Positions 13,201 through 21,912 of a stretch of DNA of 64,000 bases are shown here, in pieces. The stretch is from Scolanthus callimorphus (lineage: Eukaryota > Cnidaria > Anthozoa > Actiniaria > Edwardsiidae): the NCBI GenBank assembly GCA_033964015.1, contig CM066914.1, positions 21,611,023 to 21,675,022 on the forward strand, in the 5' to 3' direction. A model generated the notes under the pieces. That model saw only the letters and a list, made by a program, of their open reading frames with translations, was not told the DNA's origin and searched no databases. Within the stretch, counting starts at the first letter, position 1. Each line of letters begins with the position of its first letter. Position numbers and translations under genes: made by a program.

Positions 13201-16200
13201 GCGGATCATTGCACATTTCTTTACAGGCGCGGTATCGGATTGCCTTCAAGAATGAAAACATGATCGAGGCTATTGTCCGGCATCTTCAGACCGAAAACCA
13301 GGAGCTACAAATCTACTGCGCAAACGCTATCTTCAAGGTAAGCTGCCGGTACCTCCATGTATACAGCCAGGGAGGTGAAAAAGGGGGGTACCAATCATCG
13401 AATCACGAGTCAGAGTTTTCATCGGAGCACGACATATATTCTGTCAATCACGAATCACGGGTAAACGTGATTTCAGATTTGCGTTTTAACGAATCACGGG
13501 TCGAAACAACGCTTAATCACGGAACATGGAAAACCTCCACCCTGTGGAAAATGGAAAATCTCCACCCTGTGTCAGGGGCGTAGCCAGGGGCGGTCCAGCC
13601 CCCCCCCCCCCCCTTTCTCGGAAATTTTCCCATACATTTACTGTATTTGCTGGAGAAAATGTGAGCATTTTCGTCCCATGTTTTCACTATCCGGCCCCCC
13701 TTCAGATATTCCTGGCTACGCCGGTGTGTGTATATCAACTCTCCATGCTGACTTATGCTCTATCTAACATATGAAACAAATGTACTCTCATCTTAGTGCG
13801 CAGAAGATGAAGAAACCCGAGATGTTGTCAACAAATTTGGAGGACTCGACTCACTTGTCAAACTGTTGTCGCCATCCGCAAGTAAGATGTTGCTAGCAGC
13901 AGTCACTGGTGCGATATGGAAGTGCTCTAAGAGTGAAGAGAACGCGAATAGGTTAGTGGATGAGTTAGAGCGAGAAAGAATGCTTTAGTGCTAGGCTAGG
14001 CTGAAGGTCACTTCAAGAGCGCAGAAAGCAACAGTAACGCGCTTAACAACAAAGCACGCACACCATTACACTTTCTAACTTAACCCAAGCACTTATCCCA
14101 AGTGCAGTGAAGTGAAGCGCTTCCACAGTTGTTCAGGTAACACGCGACCTCGACGATGTCAGCTTGATGGAGTTTGGCGGTTTTTCTACGTTGTCAATCA
14201 GGGGCGGATCCAGGAATTTCAGAAAGGGGGGACCGGATAATGAAAACACGAGACGAAAATTTCCAATTTCCTCCAGCAAATACAGTAAATGTATGGGGAA
14301 ATCTCCCGCCGAGAAAGGGGGGGGGGGAGCCCCCTCGGCTCCCCTAAATCCGCCCCTGTCAATGAATACAATTCGTGTGAGCCAATCATATCCTCGGCCA
14401 GCGCATTCGTTTGGATGCGACTCCCTTGTGAGACATTTGATCTGATTGCCACACGGTTTGATTGACAACAGCAATTTATTTTTTCGAACGCCAAGCTGCG
14501 TTTTAGCTTGCGTCAATCAAACCTTTTAAGACAGGCGCATGAATTTCGCTTGCATTTTATGGTGGAAATTGAAGCCTAGTAGCTAGTCCTTATCAGTTGA
14601 AGACACCTCTCACTGGCCACGTGAAATCTCCTAGACCTGTTCACTCGTTTGATTGAAGGAAGCCAAACCGCGGGTTGTTAGTTGCCTAGGGGGGGTGCTC
14701 GGATATAAAAATGACGGGGGGGGGGGGGTCCGACGTATTTTTTTGGGTATGAAATTGTAGTAAAAGTATTTTTTTGGGTTGAAAATTTCACCAAGTATTT
14801 TCTTGGGGGTTGAAAAATCCGTGGGAACTTACTTAAGCTGAAGCTATTTCAGGAAGCATAATGGGACCGGCCATCATGTGTATGCTGGTATCTTTTTAGG
14901 CTAAAAACATTGGGTATTTTTTTGGGTATGAAATTTTGGGAGCAGGTATTTTTTGGGTATAAAATTTATGGCTCAGGTATTTTTTTGGGTATGAAATTTG
15001 GAGCTCCGTCGGACCCCCCCGTCATTTTATATCCAAGTACCCTCCCTGGGGTTAGTTGGCGTAGAGTTCGCAGAATTATGAAAATTGCAATAACACAGAT
15101 TTGGCTTATGACAGTATGGCAATACGTTTCAGATTTCTCAAACTAGAGATCATGGAGACACTTATGAAGTTTCTACAAGACGAGGAAGAGCAACCATTAC
15201 AGGTATAACGTGTCATCTTTACTTACAGCAATTCAATGCCCTCTCATCTGCACACACACTATAACGCCATCTTCATTCCCGATTCTCTTTTTCAATCACT
15301 CATATATGAATAACGCTAGCTGTCTTTGCTTGATTATACTTTGCAGTCATCCTGTACATGAGCAAGACCTATGTTTATTTTTATTTCCTAATGTCACTTC
15401 ACCATGAATTCGTGCAAGAGCAACACCATCTTTATGCTAGGATGACCTTTCCAATCGCCCTGCGAGTACGACGCTCGCAGGTCCAAAAATTAGCCACAGA
15501 TTTGGCAAAGTCATTCGAATTTATTTCAGTTGTTCACAAGATGAACGTTAATACAAAGACATGTAGGTTAATACAAGTTTGTATATTCTTTAATTTCGGA
15601 ATATCCAGGTGCAAATCCACATAGCTGGTGCATTATCGGAGCTAGCCAAGGTACCCGACGGTCGCCGAGAGATTCTCGCCTGCAAGGGCTGTAGGACACT
15701 CGTGTCTTTGTCCACTGATCCAAATGAAGAGCTGGTAGAGCAAGTGGCACTGGCAATCGCTGCCTGTTCTGAGGCCCCGGATTGCCGTGGGTAGGTCACC
15801 AAATTGCTTCTAAACATATTGCAATAAGATTGTCCTGGTAAGCACATAAGAAAAGCAACACCACCAGAGATTGATAAGAGACATTTTAATTTTTTTATGT
15901 TGACAAAAAGTGGTCAAACGTCCAGCTACTTTTGTATATAAACTTTGAAATGTGTTTTCGGGACTAACCGCGAGTTACTATGCAAACCACTCAAAAGATG
16001 CTAAAATAAATAGTAATCTTAAAAGAAGAAGTTACGCTTTTCCTTTGACAGACTGATGAACAGTTTAGATGGATTGAGGTTGGTTTGGTCTTTGCTGAAG
16101 TCCAATAACCCTAAGGTAAGAAATATCGCAATCACTTCTTAGTGTCCGTGTTAGTGTCACGTGTTAGTGTCCTCAGTTCATCGCATCACCTCTTTCAAAG

Positions 16201-19200
16201 GACCTCGCCTTATGGTAGTTAACATTCAGCGCTTGGACTGAAAGCTCACTAATCTCAATGGCTATCAATATGCAGCCTGGGTCGTTGTTTCGAATCCGGC
16301 TCGAAGGACCATGTCGTTAATTCTATTTACGAGGAAACGGAGTTTTTCCTGAGTACAGACTAATTAGAATTGCGCGTATTACCAATGTTATCATCGATTG
16401 CAATAATCAATTACCACAGGTATCCTGATTTCACAACAATAAGAGCGGTTTTCGTATGACTATCCCCTGATAATCACTTTATAATCACTCCTATTGGTTT
16501 TATTCAGAAATGGCATCATCACTTTGCGATTGGTTTCACCACAATCATAAAATCTGCTTTATACTTTCCATATCTTGCCTGCGATTGCTAATTTGGTCAG
16601 GCATCTATACCATCGACAGGTTGTGGCAAGCGCAGCGTGGGCGATTCACGGTCTCATGGAAGATACCCCGGTGAGTGTAGCGATCCAATGATTATAATGC
16701 TCTGACGTCTGAAGGTCAGGTTCTCGCGAGCTTATCCTGCCTTTGTATCATGTCTTTTTCATCCACATAGGAGGCCTGGGAAAATGCTCGATCATTTGTT
16801 GGTGGATTGGACCTGATTGTCTCTTTACTGAAATCAGATGATGTTGAGGTGCGTCTTTTTACATCACAGCATATTTGCGAAAATATCTGATGTTGCGTCT
16901 ACTACTCATAAGATCTCTATTAAGCTCCGACAACAACATCCAACAAAATCATTCTGATTGGATGTGATTGGCTAACTTGACAGCACAAAATCAGCTGGAA
17001 TCAGTTTTTAAAACACGCCCTTCTCAGAATTAGCTGTCAACAGCATTAATTCGGGAGAAAAATATAGCGACCAGATTTCTATGGCGACCAAACTTCGCTA
17101 TTTGGGATTGGGTAAGGTACAGGTTGCCTGATCTTTGTCTTGCTTCCCGCTATTTCAGGTTCTAACAAGCGCTTGTGCCGCCATCTCTAATGTTGCTAAC
17201 GATGGCGAGAACATTGGCGTGATCACGGATTACGGAGTCGTCCTCGACTCGCCAGCCTCACCAAAATGGTAAGAAGCATAGAACCTCATTACAATCCGCG
17301 CTCTGTACCCTGCACATGGTTGCCAATGAAGGTACTGTTTGTTTTGCATTCCAGAGAGACATTTACCTCCGGCGTCATCTTGCCGAAGCCATTGCAAGGT
17401 ATGGTTAACGTAACACACAGGGAATTTCTGCAGAAACTCTTCCATGGGACAAGCTGGATTTCCCATGGTGGAAGAATGGGAAGTGTTCGGATTTCCCATG
17501 GTTATCCATGTGAATTTTGAACACTTCCCATACGTGTGCCTTGGGGAATTCAGCTTTTCCCACGGATATGGGTTTCTGCAGAAATTCCCCCCTGTTGAGG
17601 ACCTCGAAAGCCAGGGTTGGGTGGCCATAAAAAGTACTGGAAATTCAGGGTTGGGTATGCCAAAAATGTGGATTTCTGCGTTGAGCAACATAATTCCCAG
17701 GGAGGTCAGGAGAAAATTCGCCGAAATTCCAGGGGGAAGTGTCAATTGAAGATTAGCTGGACCTGGGGTTCTGAACGGGGGTGGGGGGATTATTTTTGCG
17801 ACTGACCATTATTACTGATGAATCAGTTCTTGTTTGTGAGAAGATGCCACAAAATGTAGGTATCAGTAGGCTAGATTGTCCCTATTCCATTTATTCATCC
17901 CTAGATGTTGTAAGTGGGGCAACAACGCTCGAGACTTTACAAACGAAGGAGCAGTAGAAGCCATGGTTGAGTACTTGTCCACTGATGATAGTATTCTCAA
18001 GCGTTCTGCTGTGCGCGCACTACATCAGTTGGCCCGGTATCCGGAGAGCTGCATAAAAATGCATTCTAGTGGCGTGGTTAAGGTATGGAAGGCATTCACT
18101 TTATAAGCTCCCATGGATGCAACTATTTGTGCGCCAGTACTCATATGTTCTCGTACATTAGAGCGGATTTCACATGACTGTAAGACTTGTTATGTACTAT
18201 TTACAATATGAGCGGCCGATTTGTATGGGATTTACAATTTCGAGGCCGCAGGCCGAGAAATTGTACATTCCATACATCGGACGCGAATATTGTAAATGAC
18301 TTATGATATGTCAAGATAACAACTCTTTGTTGAAAATACTTTGTTTGTATTCTTGAAAACAATTTGAAGTACTATTGAAAATCCAAGGCAGGATGAATTC
18401 AATTCAGTTGAAAAGGTTTTTAGGATTCTTTTGTTTATTGATGACAATGAATAGGCCTTTTGTTGTAAATGATGTAATACACAAAATAATGAACAGGCTT
18501 TTGTTATCAACTTTAGCCGAAAGTTGTGCAATGAAATTTATTCAGTCGATGCTAAGTACTGTAAAAAATGCAGCGTAGCGCTTTTGGTGGGCCAAACTCG
18601 TCACAAGTCGCTTTCTCTGCTCTTCAAAATCGTGGTTTGGGATGGGACTTCCGAAAGTCTAAAACACGGCAGGACAGCAGTTGGAGGCATTCGTACCGAT
18701 ACGAGTAACAGGAGATGCTAACTATATGGTCGAGCTTTTTGAGACAACAATCGAGCAAGAAATGAAGGTTAGTTTTATTCTGAGTATAGCGACTTTGCTT
18801 TATCAGACTTGTTGTTAAATTAAATGTAAAATACATTAAATATCGAACTATTTCCATGTGTTTAAGGTTTCCAAACTGGTTTCGAAAGCATTGCACCCAG
18901 AGGGATTGGAAAAGATACAACAATGGAGCAAGTGAACAAGACGAGGTCAAGAAATTGTTGGAAAGGCAGTCGAGGGAAAGCAGTTCAACTGAGTCAGACT
19001 CTCTGGTTATTGAAAATGCGTCTTTTTAATGCTGTTAGTTTTATATAATAAGACAGCTTTCTGGTCAAATGAACACTAGTCTGCTTGCAGCCGTTCTTGA
19101 ACTTATTCTTATACAGTTTATTATTGTCGACAAACCAACTAGCCTAATTGTTGTAACATTTGTTTTGCCAAATGCTTTTCTTGCTTAAAGTTTTGAGTAA

Positions 19201-20531
19201 TGTTTTTCATAGTCGTAATTTTACTCGAATAGTTCAGCAGTGAAAGGGTGGGGTTGATGAATAATGACAATAAGTTAATAGATCTATTAGTATTCTGTAA
19301 ATATTTATAGAATACTAATAGATCTATTAACTATTGTTATTATTCATCAACCCCACCCTTTCACTGCTGAATATTCAAGCCCTCCCCGCTCTTTTAGTTT
19401 GATGGATTTTGTATCCAGTTTACAAGGCTAGTCATGTGACCTGAATTGTGCCTTCTGATTGGATACTTGCTTCATGAATAATTGACGAATATTATAAGTA
19501 ATTGCGATTGCTTTGCGTTCTCATTGGCTACTCGTTTTTCTCAGCCAATCAAATTCTTTAGTAAATACAATTGTGTAATTACTTAGTAATTGGTTCGGCT
19601 TGTGATTGGCTGAGAAAAAAGCCATTTAGGAGCAAGTTGTGATTTCTCTCGATTCTGATTGGCTAGTGATTGTTCAATTGCAATTGTTTTCACGACAGTC
19701 ATGTGAAATCCGCTCTATGTACACAAGTAAAAGCGAAGAACTGTATATGTACCTATGCGTGGGATGATCGTCGTACATTTTAGAGGTCAAAATCGCGAGG
19801 TCTGGTACCTTTCAGGGGTTCCTCCGATCGTTCTATAAGACATTGAGAGATTCATTATTAATACAGAATACACTATATGACACACCATCATTAGAGTACC
19901 TACCGTCTCGTCTTCTTTTACCTTTTTGCTATATGTTCTTCATATGTGTTACATCCTACTGTGCTTGTGACTCCTCGTTCTACAAATCATTGAGAGATTA
20001 CAGAGAGTACACTATCACAATGATATATCATCATAAAGTACCTTCCGTGTCTGGCTTTTTTTACTTCATAATGTACTTTGTGAATCCTTCTGAATCCACT
20101 GGAGTCACTTGAATTTTATTTATTATTTTTTTTTGTAAATTACGAAGGAACTGATCCTGTGACTCCGTGGTGATTCGGTAGTATTTCTCTCGAGGCAGCA
20201 TTGCCGGGAGAAATACTTTATACATATTATAGGCTGTAAAGCCGCCATTAGCGTCTCATCATAACTTCACAATTCATCTCATTCTAGAGATTCTTCATCG
20301 AGAGATCCATAGAGTACGCTATGATATTCCATCATGAAGTACCTACCGTCTCATCTTCTTTTTCAGCCGCTGATGGAAATGGTGGGCTCAGAGGACGAGG
20401 CGCTACAGTGGGCCGCGGCTGGCTGTCTGCTGAACATCAGAAAGCTCGCCATGGCAAATGAGAAGGCACGGCAAGAAGAGAGATCTGACGCTCAAACACC
20501 TGTACAACAAGTCGACAACCGAGCAACATAG
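3572..20531 (+). CDS. ODAD2: ODAD2 (ARMC4), outer dynein arm docking complex subunit, 21 exons, one frameshift
   Basis: Known role: ODAD2/ARMC4 is an axonemal protein of the docking complex that anchors outer dynein arms to doublet microtubules in motile cilia. Seen: 21 exons with GT-AG borders and compatible phases give about 925 codons from the ATG at 3572 to the TAG at 20529; the human protein is about 1040 residues. Residues 1-300 are acidic, lysine/serine-rich and low in complexity. Residues about 301-905 are armadillo repeats whose motifs follow the family in order: [57 protein letters not shown]. Start choice: first ATG after a pyrimidine-rich stretch, in frame with exon 2. Odd: exon 18 lacks one base near 17243, creating TGA at the exon 18/19 junction and removing about 129 residues if real. 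A possible polyadenylation signal (AATAAA) is at 21562, but MITEs lie before it. The identity is very secure; the frameshift may be an assembly error. Confidence 0.95.
3839..4682. mobile_element. Inverted-repeat element in ODAD2 intron 1
   Basis: Arms of roughly 200-270 bp face each other: CCAAGTAAA at the left end and TTTACTTGG at the right. Within the arms, similar stretches run through ACTCTAAG, CACATTAGACCAAG and CTAAATTATCTAACC in mirrored order. The centre (about 4130-4440) has another CCAAGTAAA-type pair. No transposase frame is visible. Clean target duplications were not identified. Confidence 0.6.
4782..5090 (+). CDS. ODAD2: ODAD2 exon 2 (acidic linker)
   Basis: 103 codons, phase 0 to 0, with acceptor TTTTCCAG and donor GTATGG. 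It encodes residues 19-121, rich in E, D, S, T and P with no predicted fold, ending SPTPAKKE. The assignment rests on splice sites and phase; this part of the family is poorly conserved. Confidence 0.75.
5197..5222. repeat. Poly-C tract, 26 bp
   Basis: Uninterrupted C run in ODAD2 intron 2. A right-hand fragment of the CAGGGGCGGATCC MITE family (CCTGGATCCGCCACTC) follows at about 5461-5476. Confidence 0.9.
5658..5821 (+). CDS. ODAD2: ODAD2 exon 3
   Basis: 164 nt, phase 0 to 2, with acceptor TTTACCAG and donor GTATAG. Begins [20 protein letters not shown] and continues into a lysine-rich stretch. The acidic tyrosine/serine cluster is typical of ODAD2 N-termini. Confidence 0.8.
6405..6590 (+). 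CDS. ODAD2: ODAD2 exon 4
   Basis: 186 nt, phase 2 to 2, with acceptor AAGTCATAG and donor GTAAAG. A highly basic segment is followed by the more conserved-looking [17 protein letters not shown]. Confidence 0.8.
7247..7276. repeat. Poly-C tract, 30 bp
   Basis: Longest uninterrupted C run of the window, in ODAD2 intron 4. Confidence 0.9.
7405..7470 (+). CDS. ODAD2: ODAD2 exon 5
   Basis: 66 nt, phase 2 to 2, with acceptor TTTTCCTATTTAG and donor GTATAA. Encodes [19 protein letters not shown] and a few more residues of the basic linker. Confidence 0.75.
7484..8038. mobile_element. 555-bp TIR element, CCCGGCGTAA family, in ODAD2 intron 5
   Basis: Perfect 20-bp terminal inverted repeats, beginning CCCGGCGTAACAAATCGATA, lie at both ends. 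The element is flanked by a 7-bp direct repeat, CCACTTA (7477-7483 and 8039-8045). Both ends are packed with ATCGAT palindromes. No coding capacity is seen, so it is a non-autonomous element. A second member of the family is at 57868-59619. Confidence 0.8.
9050..9170 (+). CDS. ODAD2: ODAD2 exon 6
   Basis: 121 nt, phase 2 to 0, with acceptor CTTGCCACTAG and donor GTACGG. Includes [20 protein letters not shown], an acidic run just before the armadillo domain. Confidence 0.85.
9992..10051 (+). CDS. ODAD2: ODAD2 exon 7
   Basis: 20 codons, phase 0 to 0, after a long pyrimidine tract, with donor GTGAGC. Encodes [20 protein letters not shown]. The DLPxEYWQIQ motif is an ODAD2 hallmark at the start of the armadillo solenoid. 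Confidence 0.95.
10225..10401. mobile_element. hAT5-like MITE copy A (ODAD2 intron 7)
   Basis: Ends CAGCGGCGTAGCCAGG and GGCTAAGCCCCTG, with a 5-bp duplication GATCT (10220-10224 and 10402-10406). Contains a 25-bp G run (10251-10275) and the internal block TACAGTAAATGTATGG shared with copies B and C. It sits inside a degenerate copy (about 10077-10550) of the CCCAGAGCTC...GGAGGCTCTGG MITE family. Confidence 0.75.
10848..11070 (+). CDS. ODAD2: ODAD2 exon 8 (armadillo repeats)
   Basis: 223 nt, phase 0 to 1, with acceptor TTGTTTTTATAG and donor GTATGG. Contains [20 protein letters not shown] then GLQLLINLL and CKIGSLKLL, nearly identical to vertebrate ODAD2. Confidence 0.97.
11084..11127. repeat. 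(GTGTG)n pentanucleotide microsatellite
   Basis: About eight copies of TGTGG just inside the donor of ODAD2 exon 8. Confidence 0.9.
11176..11243. repeat. Two tandem copies of a 34-bp unit
   Basis: The unit beginning CAGGAGGGGAGTCGAAGACG occurs twice head to tail with almost no differences, in ODAD2 intron 8. Confidence 0.85.
11709..11845 (+). CDS. ODAD2: ODAD2 exon 9 (armadillo repeat)
   Basis: 137 nt, phase 1 to 0, with acceptor TATATCGCAG and donor GTAACT. Includes [20 protein letters not shown] followed by CGGIRKM, matching the family's ETIANVAKFKRARRVVRxHGGI repeat. Confidence 0.95.
12629..12877 (+). CDS. ODAD2: ODAD2 exon 10 (armadillo repeats)
   Basis: 83 codons, phase 0 to 0, with acceptor CTTTACAG and donor GTGCGT. 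Contains [17 protein letters not shown] and [15 protein letters not shown], strongly family-specific. Confidence 0.96.
13227..13337 (+). CDS. ODAD2: ODAD2 exon 11 (armadillo repeat)
   Basis: 37 codons, phase 0 to 0, with acceptor TTTCTTTACAG and donor GTAAGC. Encodes [20 protein letters not shown] and the helix [12 protein letters not shown]. Confidence 0.95.
13573..13726. mobile_element. hAT5-like MITE copy B (ODAD2 intron 11)
   Basis: Ends CAGGGGCGTAGCCAGG and CCTGGCTACGCCGGTG, with 5-bp duplication TGTGT (13568-13572 and 13727-13731). Its internal block CATACATTTACTGTA is the reverse complement of that in copies A and C. Confidence 0.8.
13797..13951 (+). CDS. ODAD2: ODAD2 exon 12 (armadillo repeat)
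   Basis: 155 nt, phase 0 to 2, with acceptor TCATCTTAG and donor GTTAGT. Contains [21 protein letters not shown] and [17 protein letters not shown], all family motifs. Confidence 0.96.
14199..14358. mobile_element. hAT5-like MITE copy C (ODAD2 intron 12)
   Basis: Ends CAGGGGCGGATCCAGG and ATCCGCCCCTG, with 5-bp duplication TCAAT (14194-14198 and 14359-14363). It shares the TACAGTAAATGTATGG block with copy A in the same orientation. Confidence 0.85.
14691..15049. mobile_element. TIR element with GATATAAAATGACGGGG ends
   Basis: Left end GGATATAAAAATGACGGGG and right end CCCCGTCATTTTATATCC form inverted termini in ODAD2 intron 12. Between them several copies of TATTTTTTTGGGTATGAAAT occur. No coding frame. 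Confidence 0.65.
15133..15202 (+). CDS. ODAD2: ODAD2 exon 13
   Basis: 70 nt, phase 2 to 0, with acceptor CGTTTCAG and donor GTATAA. Encodes [20 protein letters not shown] then QPLQ; it aligns with the family segment at KFREYKAIETLVGLL. Confidence 0.9.
15609..15790 (+). CDS. ODAD2: ODAD2 exon 14 (armadillo repeats)
   Basis: 182 nt, phase 0 to 2, with acceptor TATCCAG and donor GTAGGT. Contains [20 protein letters not shown] and [17 protein letters not shown]. Confidence 0.94.
16052..16115 (+). CDS. ODAD2: ODAD2 exon 15
   Basis: 64 nt, phase 2 to 0, with acceptor CTTTGACAG and donor GTAAGA. Encodes [20 protein letters not shown]; LDGxRLxWSLLK is a signature of the family. Confidence 0.96.
16620..16670 (+). 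CDS. ODAD2: ODAD2 exon 16
   Basis: 17 codons, phase 0 to 0, with acceptor CATCGACAG and donor GTGAGT. Encodes [17 protein letters not shown], matching the family's VKASAAWALCPCI helix. Confidence 0.93.
16771..16848 (+). CDS. ODAD2: ODAD2 exon 17
   Basis: 26 codons, phase 0 to 0, with acceptor CATCCACATAG and donor GTGCGT. Contains [20 protein letters not shown]. Confidence 0.95.
17159..17268 (+). CDS. ODAD2: ODAD2 exon 18, one base short (frameshift)
   Basis: Acceptor CTATTTCAG and donor GTAAGA are normal. It reads [20 protein letters not shown] then VITDYGVV, matching the family. After that the frame reads LDSPASPK instead of the expected proline-led armadillo helix. The exon is 110 nt where 111 are needed. 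Reading one extra base near 17243 recovers the family-like text and joins exon 19 in phase. As written, the junction with exon 19 makes TGA. Confidence 0.9.
17355..17398 (+). CDS. ODAD2: ODAD2 exon 19
   Basis: 44 nt, phase 0 to 2, with acceptor TTGCATTCCAG and donor GTATGG. Encodes [14 protein letters not shown], followed across the junction by RCC as in the family's HHLAEAISRCC. Confidence 0.93.
17420..17600. repeat. Dispersed repeat with CTGCAGAAA / CCATGGGA motifs
   Basis: In ODAD2 intron 19. Shares TTTCTGCAGAAA, GGGAAGTGTTCGGA and TTGGGGAATTCAGC with tracts at 24070-24110, 56105-56190, 56485-56525, 61300-61400 and 63100-63160. It is internally self-complementary; family unknown. Confidence 0.6.
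17905..18082 (+). CDS. ODAD2: ODAD2 exon 20 (armadillo repeat)
   Basis: 178 nt, phase 2 to 0, with acceptor TTCATCCCTAG and donor GTATGG. Begins [20 protein letters not shown] and ends [12 protein letters not shown], aligned with the family's NCITMHENGAVK. Confidence 0.95.
18500..19030 (+). pseudogene. Decayed ORF with OTU-protease-like fragment
   Basis: In one frame, 18681-18767 reads [20 protein letters not shown]. This resembles the VxGDGNCxF active-site motif of OTU cysteine proteases, but the catalytic cysteine position is tyrosine. A second frame at 18524-18600 has DAKYCKKCS, a half zinc-ribbon. A GTTAGT donor-like site follows the first stretch. The frames are disrupted; probably cargo of the surrounding element. 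Weak call. Confidence 0.3.
19233..19371. repeat. 139-bp near-perfect palindrome (hairpin)
   Basis: Arms of about 64 bp, beginning TTCAGCAGTGAAAGGGTGGG, are near-exact reverse complements (a couple of differences) around a loop of about 12 bp. Lies in the 18161-19715 element. Confidence 0.95.
20367..20531 (+). CDS. ODAD2: ODAD2 exon 21 (terminal)
   Basis: 55 codons including TAG, with acceptor TTCTTTTTCAG. Encodes [20 protein letters not shown] then [15 protein letters not shown], matching the family's C-terminal [20 protein letters not shown]. A short variable tail follows. Confidence 0.96.
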   Translation, partial: PLMEMVGSEDEALQWAAAGCLLNIRKLAMANEKARQEERSDAQTPVQQVDNRAT

Positions 20532-20545
20532 ACTGACCAAACTCT

Positions 20546-20785
20546 TAAGGCCGCGGTTTACACAATTTTTGTCACAGAGTTGCGGCGATTTTTCGTACGC
20601 GTCAACTCAAAATCACCAATGTAAATGTTAGGCGCAACTCGGCGCGATTTTTGTCGCGCGATGTCGCGGAGATAACTTTTGGCAACTTGATGCGATTTGA
20701 AGAAAAGAGAGCACCGGATTTACATCCCGTTTAGATGAGAACATCGCCGCGACAAAAATCGCCGCCTTTATGCAACCAGTTATGC
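20546..20785. repeat. MITE-like tract after the ODAD2 stop
   Basis: Begins GGCCGCGGTTTACACAATTT and contains repeated GCGACAAAAATCGCCGC-type, mutually complementary words. It has the style of a small inverted-repeat element; ends not defined. Confidence 0.4.
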
Positions 20786-20888
20786 GACATTTCAACAAAT
20801 CTCTCCATCAATCACACGAACATAGATTTCGGCAAGGCAAAGTCCAAGAAACTCTTCACTTGATGAAATAACTGTAGACACCATGTTA

Positions 20889-21250
20889 AGCCTGGTGCAC
20901 ACTTGCGACATAACGACAAGAAAAATATCACGCAGCAAAATTTAGTGGCTTCTAAAAGTCGAAGTCCACCAAAAATAACAGCAGATTGATTTGGTGAAGT
21001 AATCTAATGATGATCCGTCACATAACGACATGAGGACGTTATGTTGCAACGATAAAAGCATGGGGAAATAATGAAATAATCAGTTTTTTCCATGGATCAC
21101 CAATAGATTACTTCACCAAAGCAATCTTATGTAGCCTGAGTATCAGGCGGAATTTTATTTTTCTGAGAAAATGAGAGGAAAAATAGATTCAGGCTAAATC
21201 TTGTTATTTTTGTTTTGTTCGCGTGATATGGCGTTATGTCGCAAGTTTCA
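20889..21250. mobile_element. Degraded copy of AGCCTGGTGCACACT element
   Basis: The left end AGCCTGGTGCACACTTGCGA and internal GACGTTATGTTGCAACGA match the intact copy at 23081-23305. The right end is diverged and carries extra sequence. Confidence 0.6.
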
Positions 21251-21728
21251 TGGGTAGTCAGGGCGAAATGGCGGATATAATCCGGATGATTCATGATCCA
21301 CGTAACGAAGCGCAGAAAACAGTCGAACCTCAGTTAGCTAAAAATATATTTTAATGGAGAAACGATTTCCAAGCTACAAAAAATACAACAAACTACAATT
21401 CTCAAAGAAACCTAACTACTATTACTTATCGACAACTTAGTTGTCTCACTAACATTAGATACAAGAGCTGTTTTATAGTACCGTCCTGGTACATTTATCA
21501 AATTTATGCATATCTTAAAACACATTACGGAACATTTGAAAATCTTTCGTCGGTTGGTTTCAATAAAAAAGAAAATATTCTGTTAGTAAACGTCTAGAGC
21601 GGGATGCAAATGGCTTCAGTCGTTTATAATGATCTAATTTTGAAAGTGTATTTCGGAAACCAGTCAGTTGCTAAACAACAGAGTTGCCGGCTTCTTATTG
21701 GCTGGCAAAATATTTTCAAACTCGATTT

Positions 21729-21912
21729 CAATCTCGTCCGAGGGTCTTCTCGGTCGTTTTCGAAATGGCGGTTAGCTCGGGGAGAAGACCCTGGGGGAGG
21801 CTGAGTCACATGACCGTTCCGAAACAGTGGCCATGTGACTCCTCCAGGGTCTTGTCGTGCTTAACCAACCGCCATCTTGAAAATTACCCACAAGACCCTG
21901 GAGACGAGGTTG
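21729..21912. mobile_element. 184-bp MITE with 9-bp target duplication
   Basis: Ends CAATCTCGTCC and AGACGAGGTTG. Direct repeats ACTCGATTT (21720-21728) and ACTCGATTG (21913-21921) differ at one base. The GGGTCTTC blocks match the element at 23720-24072. Confidence 0.65.

Larger units (their letters stand above)
18161..19715. mobile_element. 1.55-kb TA-flanked TIR element in ODAD2 intron 20
   Basis: Both ends carry GAGCGGATTTCACATGACTG as inverted repeats, each flanked by TA (18159-18160 and 19716-19717). That suits a Tc1/mariner-like or related cut-and-paste element. Inside are an imperfect palindrome at about 18200-18300, a decayed coding stretch at about 18500-19030, a near-perfect hairpin at 19233-19371, and several GATTGGCT-type motifs. 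No transposase is recognisable. Confidence 0.75.
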
